A DNA stretch of 64,000 nucleotides from SURF-21 sp964462595. Lineage in GTDB: Bacteria; Actinomycetota; Geothermincolia; Geothermincolales; RBG-13-55-18. Position numbers and translations under genes: made by a program. Position 1 is the first letter of the stretch, and each line of letters starts with the position of its first letter. The notes under the pieces were generated by a model. The model was given only the letters and a program-made list of their open reading frames with translations, was not told where the DNA came from and did no database searches. Where the stretch lies: positions 1 to 64,000 of the forward strand of contig CAYWXM010000030.1 of NCBI GenBank assembly GCA_964462595.1. Direction: 5' to 3'. Positions 16,228 through 23,760 of this stretch are shown here, in pieces.

Positions 16228-17072
16228 CGCTTCCACTCCATCCCCCAGGGGAAGGTGGACCTCACCAGGATGGACCACGTAGCCAGGAGCGACCCGATCA
16301 CCGAGTGAAGCATCTATCTCTTACTGGACGAGATACAGAAGCTTGGAGGATGGCCCGATAAGGTAAAGATCGTCTATGATCTCAACCCGAACGTCAAGAT
16401 CTTCCTCTCCGGCTCCGCGGCATTAAATCTCTCCAAGGGAGGTAAGGAGAGCCTGGCGGGGAGGTTCTTCGAGTTTCCGATCGAGCCCCTGGACTTCGAC
16501 GAGTATCTCGAATTCAAGGATATCGACATCGACCGCAGAAGGGAAAGGATTTACGAGACGGAGATCAAGCGAAGCCTGAAAGATTTCGCGGTCACGGGTG
16601 GTTTCATCGAGGCACTGGAACTCGACGATATCCGCAGGAGGAAGTACTTCCGGGAAGGCCTGCTGGAGCGCGTGATCTTTCGCGACCTATGTGCAAGGTC
16701 TATACATCCAACACGGCTTTCAGTTTCGCCCTCTCAGGAGAGAGCGACTTCTTCGCGCTTGCGGAGCAGTTCTTCGCGAACACGCTCAAGGCCGGCTTCT
16801 TCTGGAGGTCTCCGCAAAAGGACGAGGTCGACCTGGTCCTTGCCTCGCAGGAGAGAGTGGTGCCCGTAGAAATAAAGATGAAAAGCGACATCAGGGCAAG
16901 AGATGCGAAGCCCCTGTTCAAGTTCATGACGAAATATGGAATCGGCAGGGGTTTTATCATATCCTCCGACCTGGAAACGGACTTCGGAGACGGCAACCTG
17001 AAGGTCGAGGTCATTCCCTACTGGAGGTACTGGACGATCAAGCGGAAACTCGCGGAGCAGGTGCTCCCATAG
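16228..17072 (+). pseudogene. Decayed AAA+/DUF4143 ATPase
   Basis: The N-terminus with Walker A is missing. The remaining part has TGA at 16306-16308 just before the Walker B segment SIYLLLDEIQKLGGW, then a normal stretch (IFLSGSAALNLSKGG, GRFFEFPIEPLDFDEYL, FAVTGGFIEAL) up to IFRDL near 16687. There the frame shifts and about 100 residues appear to be deleted, resuming at KVYTSNTAFSFALSG and ending with the DUF4143 part (DEVDLVLASQERVVPVEIK). At least three lesions make it non-functional. It is a distant relative of the intact ATPase at 4511-5791, not a recent copy. Confidence 0.8.
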
Positions 17073-17086
17073 CCACGACCCCTGCG

Positions 17087-17740
17087 CTACCTGGTATCTG
17101 TCAGGAACCTCTTGGCGAACCTCACGGCGTCTGTTGCTTCCCTGCTCCAGACGTCTGCCCCGGCGTATGCGCAGACCCTCTGGTTTATGGCCCCTCCTCC
17201 CAGCATGATCCTGACCCGGTCCCTCAAGCCCGCCTGTTCGAAAGCGGCCACCGTCTCGCGCAGAGATTCGTAGGCGGTGGTGATCAAGGTGCTGATGCCG
17301 ACCAGGCTCGCTCCGTGCTCCTCGACCGCCTCCACGAACCTGGAGGGCTTAGCGCTTACCCCTATGTCGATGACGTTGAACCCCGCGCCGCGCAGGAGAA
17401 CGGACACGATATATTTTCCCAGGTCGTGAACGTCGCCGAGCGGAGCCCCCAGCACTATCTTGGATGCCTTATTCTCCTCCGATACCGGAAAGAGATCCTT
17501 CTCCTCCAGCATGTCCACGACCTCCCTGAAGATCTCTCCCGACATGACCAGGGCGGAGAGGAAATATTCGCGCCTTTCGTACCGTTCCCCGACGATTTCC
17601 AAACCCTCCCGGCATGCTTCCAGTATCGAGATCGGTTCCAGGCCGCGATTGATAGCCTCCCCGACCAGCTGCAGCACCGGCTTCTCTTCCACGTCGGCTA
17701 TGGCCTTGACCAAGCTTTCCTGTATCTTTTCCGAGGGCAC
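17087..17740 (-). CDS. Corrinoid (B12-binding) protein of a methyltransferase system
   Basis: This 217-aa protein has the two-domain MtaC/MtbC build: an N-terminal helical B12-2 cap (residues about 1-90, GLEIVGERYERREYFLSALVMSGEIF) and a B12-binding Rossmann domain with GAPLGDVHDLGKYI, in which D103-x-H105-xx-G108 provides the lower cobalt ligand. ISTLITTAYESL and MLGGGAINQRV complete the cofactor pocket. It would carry the methyl group between a substrate-specific methyltransferase and an acceptor. It lies 12 bp downstream of the GntR regulator in a four-gene leftward operon. Confidence 0.88.
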   Translation of the reverse strand: MPSEKIQESLVKAIADVEEKPVLQLVGEAINRGLEPISILEACREGLEIVGERYERREYFLSALVMSGEIFREVVDMLEEKDLFPVSEENKASKIVLGAPLGDVHDLGKYIVSVLLRGAGFNVIDIGVSAKPSRFVEAVEEHGASLVGISTLITTAYESLRETVAAFEQAGLRDRVRIMLGGGAINQRVCAYAGADVWSREATDAVRFAKRFLTDTR

Positions 17741-17752
17741 GACGGCATCACC

Positions 17753-18493
17753 TCACAGTGGCCGGCTCAAAGACTCGAAAGAGAACTTGTCTCCACGGTA
17801 TATCATCCAGCCCCAGATCACCCTGAGGTCGTTAGCGGCGTATATGAGCTGCTCCATGCAGAAGGCGGGCGCGCCCTCCCGGCTCTCCAGCAGCAGGGCT
17901 TCGCGTTCACTGAGGCTGGTTACGGTCAACTTGAGATCCGCCCGCAGCGGCACGAGGTCGGGGCTCCCCGAGAACAATTCCTCGGTTGAGCCGTGGCCCA
18001 GCTCGGCCTCCAGGAGCGGTTGGTCCCGGTCATATAATATGTACTTGCGGTCGAACACCAGCGGCTCATCGCCGGCTTCAAGTATGCGTTCCAGGTAAAG
18101 GACCTTCCTCCCCTTCCTGGCCTCCAGCTTCTCCGACACCAGCCCGCTTGCCTTAACCGCTTTCACCTTGAGAAGATCCACCCTGGTCGAGACGCCCTGG
18201 TTCCTCATCTCGTTGTGAAAGTCCGGGATGAGAAAAAGGCCGCCGTCTACCTTGGGTTGATTGACGAAGGTGCCCCTGCCCCTTTCGCTGCGCAACAGTC
18301 CCTCGTCGGCGAGCAAGGATATGGCCTTCTTCACCGTGATCCGGCTCAAACCGTACTCCTCTCCCAGCTTGGTCTCGCTCGGTATGCGGTCTTCCGGGCG
18401 GAACTCCCCACTCATTATCTTTTTTTCCAGTATGCGGGCAAGCTGGTAATATGCCGGCGTGAAGTCATCAGGATCTATAGAAGTATTGCTCAA
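17753..18493 (-). CDS. GntR-family transcriptional regulator (HutC subfamily, UTRA domain)
   Basis: The 246-aa protein has an N-terminal GntR winged helix (PAYYQLARILEKKIMSGEF, RIPSETKLGEEYGLSRITVK, ERGRGTFV) and a UTRA ligand domain (LLYLERI-like core YLERILEAGDEPLVFDRKYI). UTRA domains sense small effectors. The start is TTG with GGAGG 9 nt upstream. It is encoded inside the methyltransferase operon; a site matching the subfamily consensus GT-x-TA-x-AC (GTATATAC) overlaps the operon promoter at 20573-20580, so it probably represses the locus until the methyl donor or a product is present. Confidence 0.88.
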   Translation of the reverse strand: MSNTSIDPDDFTPAYYQLARILEKKIMSGEFRPEDRIPSETKLGEEYGLSRITVKKAISLLADEGLLRSERGRGTFVNQPKVDGGLFLIPDFHNEMRNQGVSTRVDLLKVKAVKASGLVSEKLEARKGRKVLYLERILEAGDEPLVFDRKYILYDRDQPLLEAELGHGSTEELFSGSPDLVPLRADLKLTVTSLSEREALLLESREGAPAFCMEQLIYAANDLRVIWGWMIYRGDKFSFESLSRPL

Positions 18494-18588
18494 ACGGGTT
18501 TACCTCCAACGGGTCGTTGATCTATATGTAGAGGGCATCACCCAGGATATTATTCAATTTCTGAGATCACGTTCCCTGCTTACACGGG

Positions 18589-19779
18589 TTAATAATAACC
18601 GTACTTGACAACCGACTCCATCATGACCTTGACGTTCTCCGGCTTGGCGTTTGGAGCGAGTTCGCACCCGCTCCCGAGTATGAAGCCACCGCCTTTACCC
18701 ACTTCCTCGATGAGGCGATGGCAGTACTCGTCCACCTCGTTGGGCGATCCCAGGGCGAAAAGGCTTGCGGGGACGTCCCCGTATATACACATCCTGTCCC
18801 CCAGCATTTCCTTGGCCTTGAAGATATCCGAAGCCCCGTCGAACTGTATCTCGCAACAGCCGGCGGGAAGCTCCCTTAATGCCTCGAAGTTAAGGTCCCA
18901 GTTACCGTCGCAGTGCAAGATAGTGAAGATACCTTTTTCCTGGAGTCTCTCGACAAGCATTTTGAGAGACGGCAGCGAATATTTTCTGAACTGGTCGGGC
19001 GAGATGAAGTCATTGGATGATCGGTGCAGGCAGACCTGTACCCGCTTTATGCCGAAAATGCTTACGGCGCTGGTCAGGAGAAAAAGGTATCCTTCCACCA
19101 TGGCGTTGGCAGTGTCCCTTATCTCTTCCGGGTTGTTGTAAAGGTCCCGGGTGAAGGGAAGCAGGCCCCGCGAAAGCGAAAAAGTATCGAACGGCATCTC
19201 AACCGGACCAAGAGACCAGAAGGGCGTAACTCCACGATCTATCCAATCCCGGGACTCACGCTTGAAATAGGCGAGCTGGGCAGCGAAACGGAGGAGGATA
19301 AAGGGGATAACCTTCCAGTTGTCCTCGATATGGTCGTATATCCTGGGGAGAAGTTCTAACATGAGGCGATGGAAGGAAAGCTTAGGTGTCTGTTTGCACA
19401 TGTTGATAATGTATGTGTAATCCTCGTGCTTTAAGATCTCCTCTTCCTTGAACTGCCGTATGTATTCGGGTGGCAGCTCAAAGCCGGGTTCCAGGGTCAC
19501 CATGGGGATCATGTAGGTCACCAGTTCCCGGTAATAAGTGTGCCAGAACTGTTCGCCATCCCAGGGGCCCAGTTCCTCGAAGGTTTTTATTGAGGCATCG
19601 CGATAAGCCTTTGGTTTGTAAAGATCGGCGTGGGGTATTCCCGCATATTTGGCGAAGAAGTAGTAGATGGCTGGAACCACCGGCACCCGGTCCGGTACCT
19701 GCAGCCGGTGGACGGCCTGCAGGCGCTCCTCGGAGGTCATGGAGTCTTTCGGATATAGTTTCTTGGTTACCATCTTCAT
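18589..19779 (-). CDS. Uroporphyrinogen decarboxylase-fold corrinoid methyltransferase
   Basis: This 396-aa protein belongs to the URO-D superfamily branch that moves methyl groups to or from corrinoid proteins, as MtaA and MtbA do. Candidate zinc ligands are visible in ILHCDGNW (His, Cys) and GSGCELAPNAKPENV (Cys) in the C-terminal half. The heme-precursor-binding arginines of true HemE are absent. Two adjacent corrinoid proteins support the assignment. The methyl donor is not deducible; glycine betaine-type, methoxylated aromatic or methylthiol substrates are all possible. Confidence 0.85.
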   Translation of the reverse strand: MKMVTKKLYPKDSMTSEERLQAVHRLQVPDRVPVVPAIYYFFAKYAGIPHADLYKPKAYRDASIKTFEELGPWDGEQFWHTYYRELVTYMIPMVTLEPGFELPPEYIRQFKEEEILKHEDYTYIINMCKQTPKLSFHRLMLELLPRIYDHIEDNWKVIPFILLRFAAQLAYFKRESRDWIDRGVTPFWSLGPVEMPFDTFSLSRGLLPFTRDLYNNPEEIRDTANAMVEGYLFLLTSAVSIFGIKRVQVCLHRSSNDFISPDQFRKYSLPSLKMLVERLQEKGIFTILHCDGNWDLNFEALRELPAGCCEIQFDGASDIFKAKEMLGDRMCIYGDVPASLFALGSPNEVDEYCHRLIEEVGKGGGFILGSGCELAPNAKPENVKVMMESVVKYGYY

Positions 19780-19843
19780 TTTAAAAACACCCTCTCTTAT
19801 TATGCAGCATCATCGGGCTCCGAGCATTTTCCGCATATTCCCT

Positions 19844-20470
19844 TCATGTTATGTATTCTTTGGCCAGTCTTACCGCATCTGTCGGGCTCCCCCCACGGGC
19901 GTCAGCCCCGGTGTATTCAATTACTTTTTCGTTGATCGGGCCACCCCCGATGATTATCTTCAGATCTTTTCTCATCCCGGACTCGGTAAAGGCATCCACC
20001 GTATCCTTCATGGAATCGAAGGCCATGGTAAGAAGGCCTGACAGGGCTACGATCCTGGCTCCGGTCTCCCTGGCCTTGTCCACGAAAGCCTGGGGGGGCA
20101 CGTCCACTCCCAGGTCGTGCACGTCATAACCGTTGCAGCTCAATATGGTGATTACGAGGTTTTTCCCTATATCGTGGATGTCCCCATGGACGGTGCCGAT
20201 GACTATATCTCCCTTACTCCTGGAACCCTGGTCGCCCTTGATATAAGGCTCTATGATTTCCACGGCGCTCTTGAAGATGTCAGCGGACATGATCAGGTCG
20301 GGAAGGAAATACTCCCTGGCTTCATACCTTTCGCCTACTATCATCATACCTTCCCGCAGCGATTCGACTAGCGCGAGTGGATCCGCCCCGCCGGAAATCG
20401 CTGACTGTACCTCCTCGATGGTCTCCTTCTCCTTTATCTCGGCCAGTTTTTCCGCGATGGTCCCGCTCAT
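19844..20470 (-). CDS. Corrinoid (B12-binding) protein, second of the pair
   Basis: The 208-aa protein has the same architecture as the product of 17087-17740: a helical cap (GMMIVGERYEAREYFLPDLIMSADIF) and a B12 domain with GTVHGDIHDIGKN (D97-x-H99-xx-G102), then ALSGLLTMAFDSM and IIGGGPINEKV. It is the first gene of the leftward operon, 64 bp upstream of the URO-D-fold gene. Two distinct corrinoid proteins beside one methyltransferase suggests either two substrates or one carrier for each half reaction. Confidence 0.9.
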   Translation of the reverse strand: MSGTIAEKLAEIKEKETIEEVQSAISGGADPLALVESLREGMMIVGERYEAREYFLPDLIMSADIFKSAVEIIEPYIKGDQGSRSKGDIVIGTVHGDIHDIGKNLVITILSCNGYDVHDLGVDVPPQAFVDKARETGARIVALSGLLTMAFDSMKDTVDAFTESGMRKDLKIIIGGGPINEKVIEYTGADARGGSPTDAVRLAKEYIT

Positions 20471-20571
20471 CTGGACTTCTCCTTTCCGCTATAGAAGGAA
20501 TATTTAATCAGCCTATCCCGCGCAAACGGGCATTGCGCGCCCGGGATGTTTGATTTATCATGTTGTTATAT

Positions 20572-20599
20572 TGTATATACTAATTCATGATATTGTCAA
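20572..20599 (-). promoter_or_regulatory. Promoter and GntR operator of the methyltransferase operon
   Basis: Read on the minus strand: TTGACA (20594-20599), a 16-bp spacer, then TATACA (20572-20577). The palindrome GTATATAC (20573-20580), which fits the HutC/UTRA-type GntR operator pattern, covers the -10. Transcription would start near 20565, giving a leader of about 95 nt before the corrinoid protein gene. Regulation by the operon's own GntR protein is inferred. Confidence 0.6.
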
Positions 20600-20723
20600 T
20601 CTGTTCGCTTTTCGGAAAGGTGAACGCCGGATATTGCAGGTTGGGTTGGAAGAAATGCCGATCCCGTTGTCTGCAGAGGCGCAGCCTATGGCTTACAGGA
20701 GCGATTACGGGAGGTTATAGAAG

Positions 20724-21329
20724 ATGAGACTTGTCGTGATGACCGGTTTCCTGGGATCCGGCAAGACAACCCTGATGCTGAACCTGGTCCACAGCCTGAT
20801 CTCCAGGGATGTTCGGAATTTGGTGATAATAGAGAACGAGGTCGGGGAGATCGGCATCGACGGAGCTTACCTCGAGCGACAGGGGCTCAAGGTGAAAGAG
20901 CTCTACTCGGGCTGCGTCTGTTGCCAGCTCGCGGGAGACCTGGTAACCACCCTGAAGGAATTGAAGGCGGTCCTGGACCCCGACTTCGTTTTCCTGGAGG
21001 CCTCTGGAATGGCCAGGTTGGAGAACATAATGAACACGCTGGATAAATACTGCGATGAAATCGGGAGAGATGATATCCTCACCATCTCCGTGACCGATGC
21101 CGAAAGATCCGGCATGCTGCTCGAAAATCCCATGCCCGTCATCGCCAACCAGATAAAGCTGGCCGATCTGGTCGCGTTGAACAAAACGGACACCAGGGAG
21201 GATAAGGAAGTCGATGGGATGATAGGGATGATACATGACATCAACCCTCATGCGGATATAGTCGCCATGTCGGCGATGCTGGGAGGAGGCGTAGATACGA
21301 TTGCGGAAAGGATCGCCTTGTGGATATAG
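20724..21329 (+). CDS. CobW/P47K-like metal-binding GTPase domain
   Basis: The 201-aa protein has a P-loop GFLGSGKTT (residues 8-16), an ENEVGEIGID segment, the COG0523 signature GCVCC (C64, C66, C67) that binds a metal ion, and NKTD for guanine recognition. The family delivers zinc or cobalt-related cofactors to target enzymes. Here the gene is divergent from the corrinoid methyltransferase operon, so it may load metal into, or reactivate, the corrinoid methyl-transfer machinery. It is shorter than usual because the C-terminal domain appears to be the separate gene that overlaps its end. GGGAGG lies 9 nt before the ATG. Confidence 0.85.
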   Translation: MRLVVMTGFLGSGKTTLMLNLVHSLISRDVRNLVIIENEVGEIGIDGAYLERQGLKVKELYSGCVCCQLAGDLVTTLKELKAVLDPDFVFLEASGMARLENIMNTLDKYCDEIGRDDILTISVTDAERSGMLLENPMPVIANQIKLADLVALNKTDTREDKEVDGMIGMIHDINPHADIVAMSAMLGGGVDTIAERIALWI

Positions 21330-21673
21330 ATGACTTCGTCGCGGTTTCGGCGCGGGAAACCGTCTCATGCAAAGGCTCGGCTGATGCGGTGAAATGCCTG
21401 GAGGCTTTCCTGGACGATCTGCTGGGGGAGCTGGCGGGGGAAGGATGCAGGGTGATCGGTCACATAAAAGGGATGATGGCTTGCGACGGAGAGGAGCCCT
21501 TGTTTTTCAGCCTTACCTCCTTCGACGCCAGGCCGCGCATACAGGGCTGCCAGCCGGGGGGCGGCTCGGATTACGTTTTAGCCATGAACATCATCGTTTC
21601 GGATGTGGGCAAGCCCTGGCTGACGGATACTTTGTACGCTCTTTTGGCGAGACATTTCGAAATCGGATCTTGA
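21320..21673 (+). CDS. Small partner of the CobW-like GTPase (split C-terminal domain)
   Basis: The 117-aa product starts at GTG 21320, overlapping the preceding stop by 10 bp, with AAAGGAT upstream. It contains CRVIGHIKGMMAC, FFSLTSFDARP and VLAMNIIVSD, a pattern I associate with the C-terminal part of P47K-type GTPases, which normally form one chain with the GTPase. Either the gene is naturally split and translationally coupled, or one frameshift separated the two. Three cysteines (in VSCKGS, MMACDG, QGCQPG) could add a metal site. Confidence 0.65.
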   Translation: MDIDDFVAVSARETVSCKGSADAVKCLEAFLDDLLGELAGEGCRVIGHIKGMMACDGEEPLFFSLTSFDARPRIQGCQPGGGSDYVLAMNIIVSDVGKPWLTDTLYALLARHFEIGS

Positions 21674-21807
21674 CCGTGCATTCCGACCGCCGTTTTGGGA
21701 ATCAGACAACCACGAGGCTCTAAAAAACGCGATCCCGCTGGACATGCGGATGGAAGGTCCCTCAAGATTCCTGGCCCCTTTTATTCAATCCCCGGCGGTA
21801 GGCCTGT

Positions 21808-21830
21808 CGGGATGTCGAGAAGACATCCCG
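21808..21830. terminator. Strong hairpin downstream of the GTPase operon
   Basis: CGGGATGTC (21808-21816) pairs perfectly with 21822-21830 around a GAGAA loop. No U-tract follows, so it may be a Rho-type boundary, an mRNA-stabilising stem or a repeat rather than an intrinsic terminator. The surrounding 21674-21913 holds no gene I can see. Confidence 0.4.
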
Positions 21831-21913
21831 GAACCCAAGGAAATATCTAGCATAATCCCTCCCTGAAAGCTAAAACCCGTTTCCGTTTAATACAGATTAA
21901 CCATCCCGCGCGG

Positions 21914-22078
21914 ATGAGGTTACGGAAAAGATGGAACTTACTGGCAGTTAATAAGATGAGTGCAGCGCGAGGGATCTCCGCTGCAGATGCCGAGATTTCG
22001 ATGCGCATAGGAAGATGGATGCGGGATGATGATAGGATAGTGGAAATAGACGGGAAAGTCGTGGCGGATAAGGCATAA
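21914..22078 (+). CDS. Possible small ORF, unrecognised
   Basis: A 54-residue frame (MRLRKRWNLLAVNKM, ending DGKVVADKA) has protein-like composition with alternating basic and acidic stretches, and lies just upstream of the Phd-like gene. No ribosome binding site is evident. It may be the remnant of a DNA-binding protein. Low confidence. Confidence 0.22.
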   Translation: MRLRKRWNLLAVNKMSAARGISAADAEISMRIGRWMRDDDRIVEIDGKVVADKA

Positions 22079-22150
22079 AATGGCATATTACGGTTGGGGG
22101 TAACATAAACGAAATGGGTTCAGCGGCTTGAAAGGAAGATATATAAAGTT

Positions 22151-22471
22151 ATGGATGGCGAGGACTATCACGCGCAGGTAAGCCTGAACGACCTTCACCA
22201 CCGCATCCACGAGGTCCGTGACCACCTCTTCATGGGAGAGACGCTGCTTCTTACCAGGAGGGGGGACCCGCTGGCCTTGATAATGCCCGTGGAAGACGGC
22301 AGCCAGGTACCAGAGGACGCGCTGGTGAGAAGCATCTCCTACATAAGGAGCCACAAGAAGGAGTTCGTCTTCAAGCTCCAGGAAGGAAGGAGCATAGTAC
22401 TCGTATACCGGGGGAAGAAGGCCGGTATCGTGGCACCCGAGGAGCGGTTCCGGCGCGGATATCCAGGGTGA
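22151..22471 (+). CDS. Tandem Phd-like antitoxin-fold protein
   Basis: Residues 8-48 (VSLNDLHHRIHEVRDHLFMG followed by TRRGDPLALIMPVED) match the Phd/YefM antitoxin DNA-binding fold. Residues about 60-100 (ISYIRSHKKEFVFKLQEGRS, then VYRGKKAGIVAPEERF) look like a second, more diverged copy of the same fold. In place of the usual toxin-binding tail there is a second fold. No toxin gene is adjacent on either side. The ATG lies 14 nt after AAAGGAAG. It could be a free-standing regulator. Confidence 0.6.
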   Translation: MDGEDYHAQVSLNDLHHRIHEVRDHLFMGETLLLTRRGDPLALIMPVEDGSQVPEDALVRSISYIRSHKKEFVFKLQEGRSIVLVYRGKKAGIVAPEERFRRGYPG

Positions 22472-22593
22472 CCGCCAGGCGGGAGAGGCCGTGGCGGTAT
22501 AGAAAACTGAATGCGTCAGGAAGCTTTACTGCATACCCGCCGGGCTCTGTGGGTGGCGAGAAACGATATCTCTCTGCTGCCGCCGCATAGTCA

Positions 22594-23001
22594 TCAGAGG
22601 GGATTGCCGACTTCCTTTCCAGTCCAGCCGTCGTAGGTGACCTCCCAGGACCCGCCCTCCCTGCGCAGGCGGAAGGTGACCACTTTATAGCCCGCTCCCT
22701 CCGTAGGCTGCCTGTAGCCCAGCACGATCTCGGCCTCTACCTCGGCCTCGTCTCCCTGGACATCCGCGTACATGATCTTTCCCACCCCGCTGGTGTAGCC
22801 GAGGGAGTATTCCTTTTCGTTATCCCAGTAGTTGCTTATCTTCTGCAGGAGGTCCTCCCTCTCCGCGGCTGTGGCGTTCCCCTCGCTTGCGCACGAGAGG
22901 TTCGCGAGGGCCACGAGTTGCAGGAACAGGAGCAGTATACCCAGGACGGCCACGCGTTTCCGGCATCGACTGAATGGGCGTCGGGATCTGCGTATCGCCA
23001 T
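22594..23001 (-). CDS. Exported protein of unknown function
   Basis: The 135-aa product has a basic N-terminus (RRSRRPFSRCRKR), a hydrophobic core (VAVLGILLLFLQLVALANL) and a cysteine in NLSCASEG, so it is a signal-peptide protein, possibly a lipoprotein with an atypical lipobox. The mature part resembles an NTF2/DUF4878-like domain: GEVGKIMYADVQGDEAEVEA-type strands and FRLRREGGSWEVTYDGWTG near the end. It sits 55 bp downstream of the superoxide reductase gene on the same strand. Its role is unknown. Confidence 0.65.
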   Translation of the reverse strand: MAIRRSRRPFSRCRKRVAVLGILLLFLQLVALANLSCASEGNATAAEREDLLQKISNYWDNEKEYSLGYTSGVGKIMYADVQGDEAEVEAEIVLGYRQPTEGAGYKVVTFRLRREGGSWEVTYDGWTGKEVGNPL

Positions 23002-23056
23002 CAGGCTTCACCCCGCACCGCTCTTGAGACCGGCATCCCGCAGCAACGCGATCCGC

Positions 23057-23449
23057 TCATGCAAGCTTGATGTCCTTGGAGGATTCCCACAGGCCGTGGA
23101 TGTTGCACAGGGCGAGAGCGTAGAGGGTCCCCGGTTTGTTAACCCTCAGGTAGGTGACCACGGAATGATGGGTGTAGGCGGGCCCCTCGTTGGGCCCATC
23201 CACGGATTCGCCATGGGCACAGAACTCGTAGTTGCCGACCTGATAGCTGAACTTTTCTCCCTCGGGATGGAAGAAGAGCTGGATCCAGCGGATATGGTGT
23301 TCGGTGGTGTTGGGGTGGGCCACCTCCTTGCCCAGGCCCACTCTTATCTCGAATACCTCGTCTGCCTTGACTTCCTCCGGGCATTCTATAACCGGCACGT
23401 GCTTCTCCGTCTTCCAGTCAGCCGTCTGGACCTGGTCTCCAAGCTTCAT
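23057..23449 (-). CDS. Superoxide reductase, class II (neelaredoxin type)
   Basis: This non-heme iron enzyme reduces superoxide to peroxide without making oxygen, typical of anaerobes. All ligands of the Fe(His4Cys) centre are visible: E15-K16-H17 (EKHVP), H45 (AHPNTTEHH), H51, C115 and H118 (CNIHG). There is no N-terminal desulforedoxin domain. The start at ATG 23449 follows GGAGGGAG by 8 nt; the longer frame to 23527 adds 26 unlikely residues. Two degenerate direct repeats upstream (23576-23663) may be regulatory. Confidence 0.92.
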   Translation of the reverse strand: MKLGDQVQTADWKTEKHVPVIECPEEVKADEVFEIRVGLGKEVAHPNTTEHHIRWIQLFFHPEGEKFSYQVGNYEFCAHGESVDGPNEGPAYTHHSVVTYLRVNKPGTLYALALCNIHGLWESSKDIKLA

Positions 23450-23575
23450 CGCGTAACTCCCTCCTCTGACTCCGGCCGGCGGCTGATCGCCGCCCCGTCT
23501 TTTCATCGCCTCTATTTTCACCCTCAATAATTAAGCATTCCCCTCCAGGAGCGGGAGGAAACGTCCTGGGATAAT

Positions 23576-23663
23576 ATACCTTCCTCTCGCGCGCGGGACT
23601 GCCTGGGGAGCTTGCATTCGGCGCTTTGGGTTACGATACCTTCCTCCCGTGCGCGGAAGTGCC
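23576..23663. repeat. Two imperfect 28-bp direct repeats spaced 60 bp
   Basis: ATACCTTCCTC followed by CGxGCGCGG and TGCC occurs at 23576-23603 and 23636-23663, with four mismatches in 28. On the minus strand the copies lie upstream of the superoxide reductase, and the nearer one abuts a TATATTAT -10-like stretch. They may be activator sites or a short tandem duplication. Confidence 0.45.
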
Positions 23664-23760
23664 ACGAAGGGTTTCCCCCATGCAAGGTTCGGGAAGTAGC
23701 GGCGATGGAAGAAGCGCCGAGCTGACGGACGATGAAAACGGCGAAGAGACCGGGTAGCTC

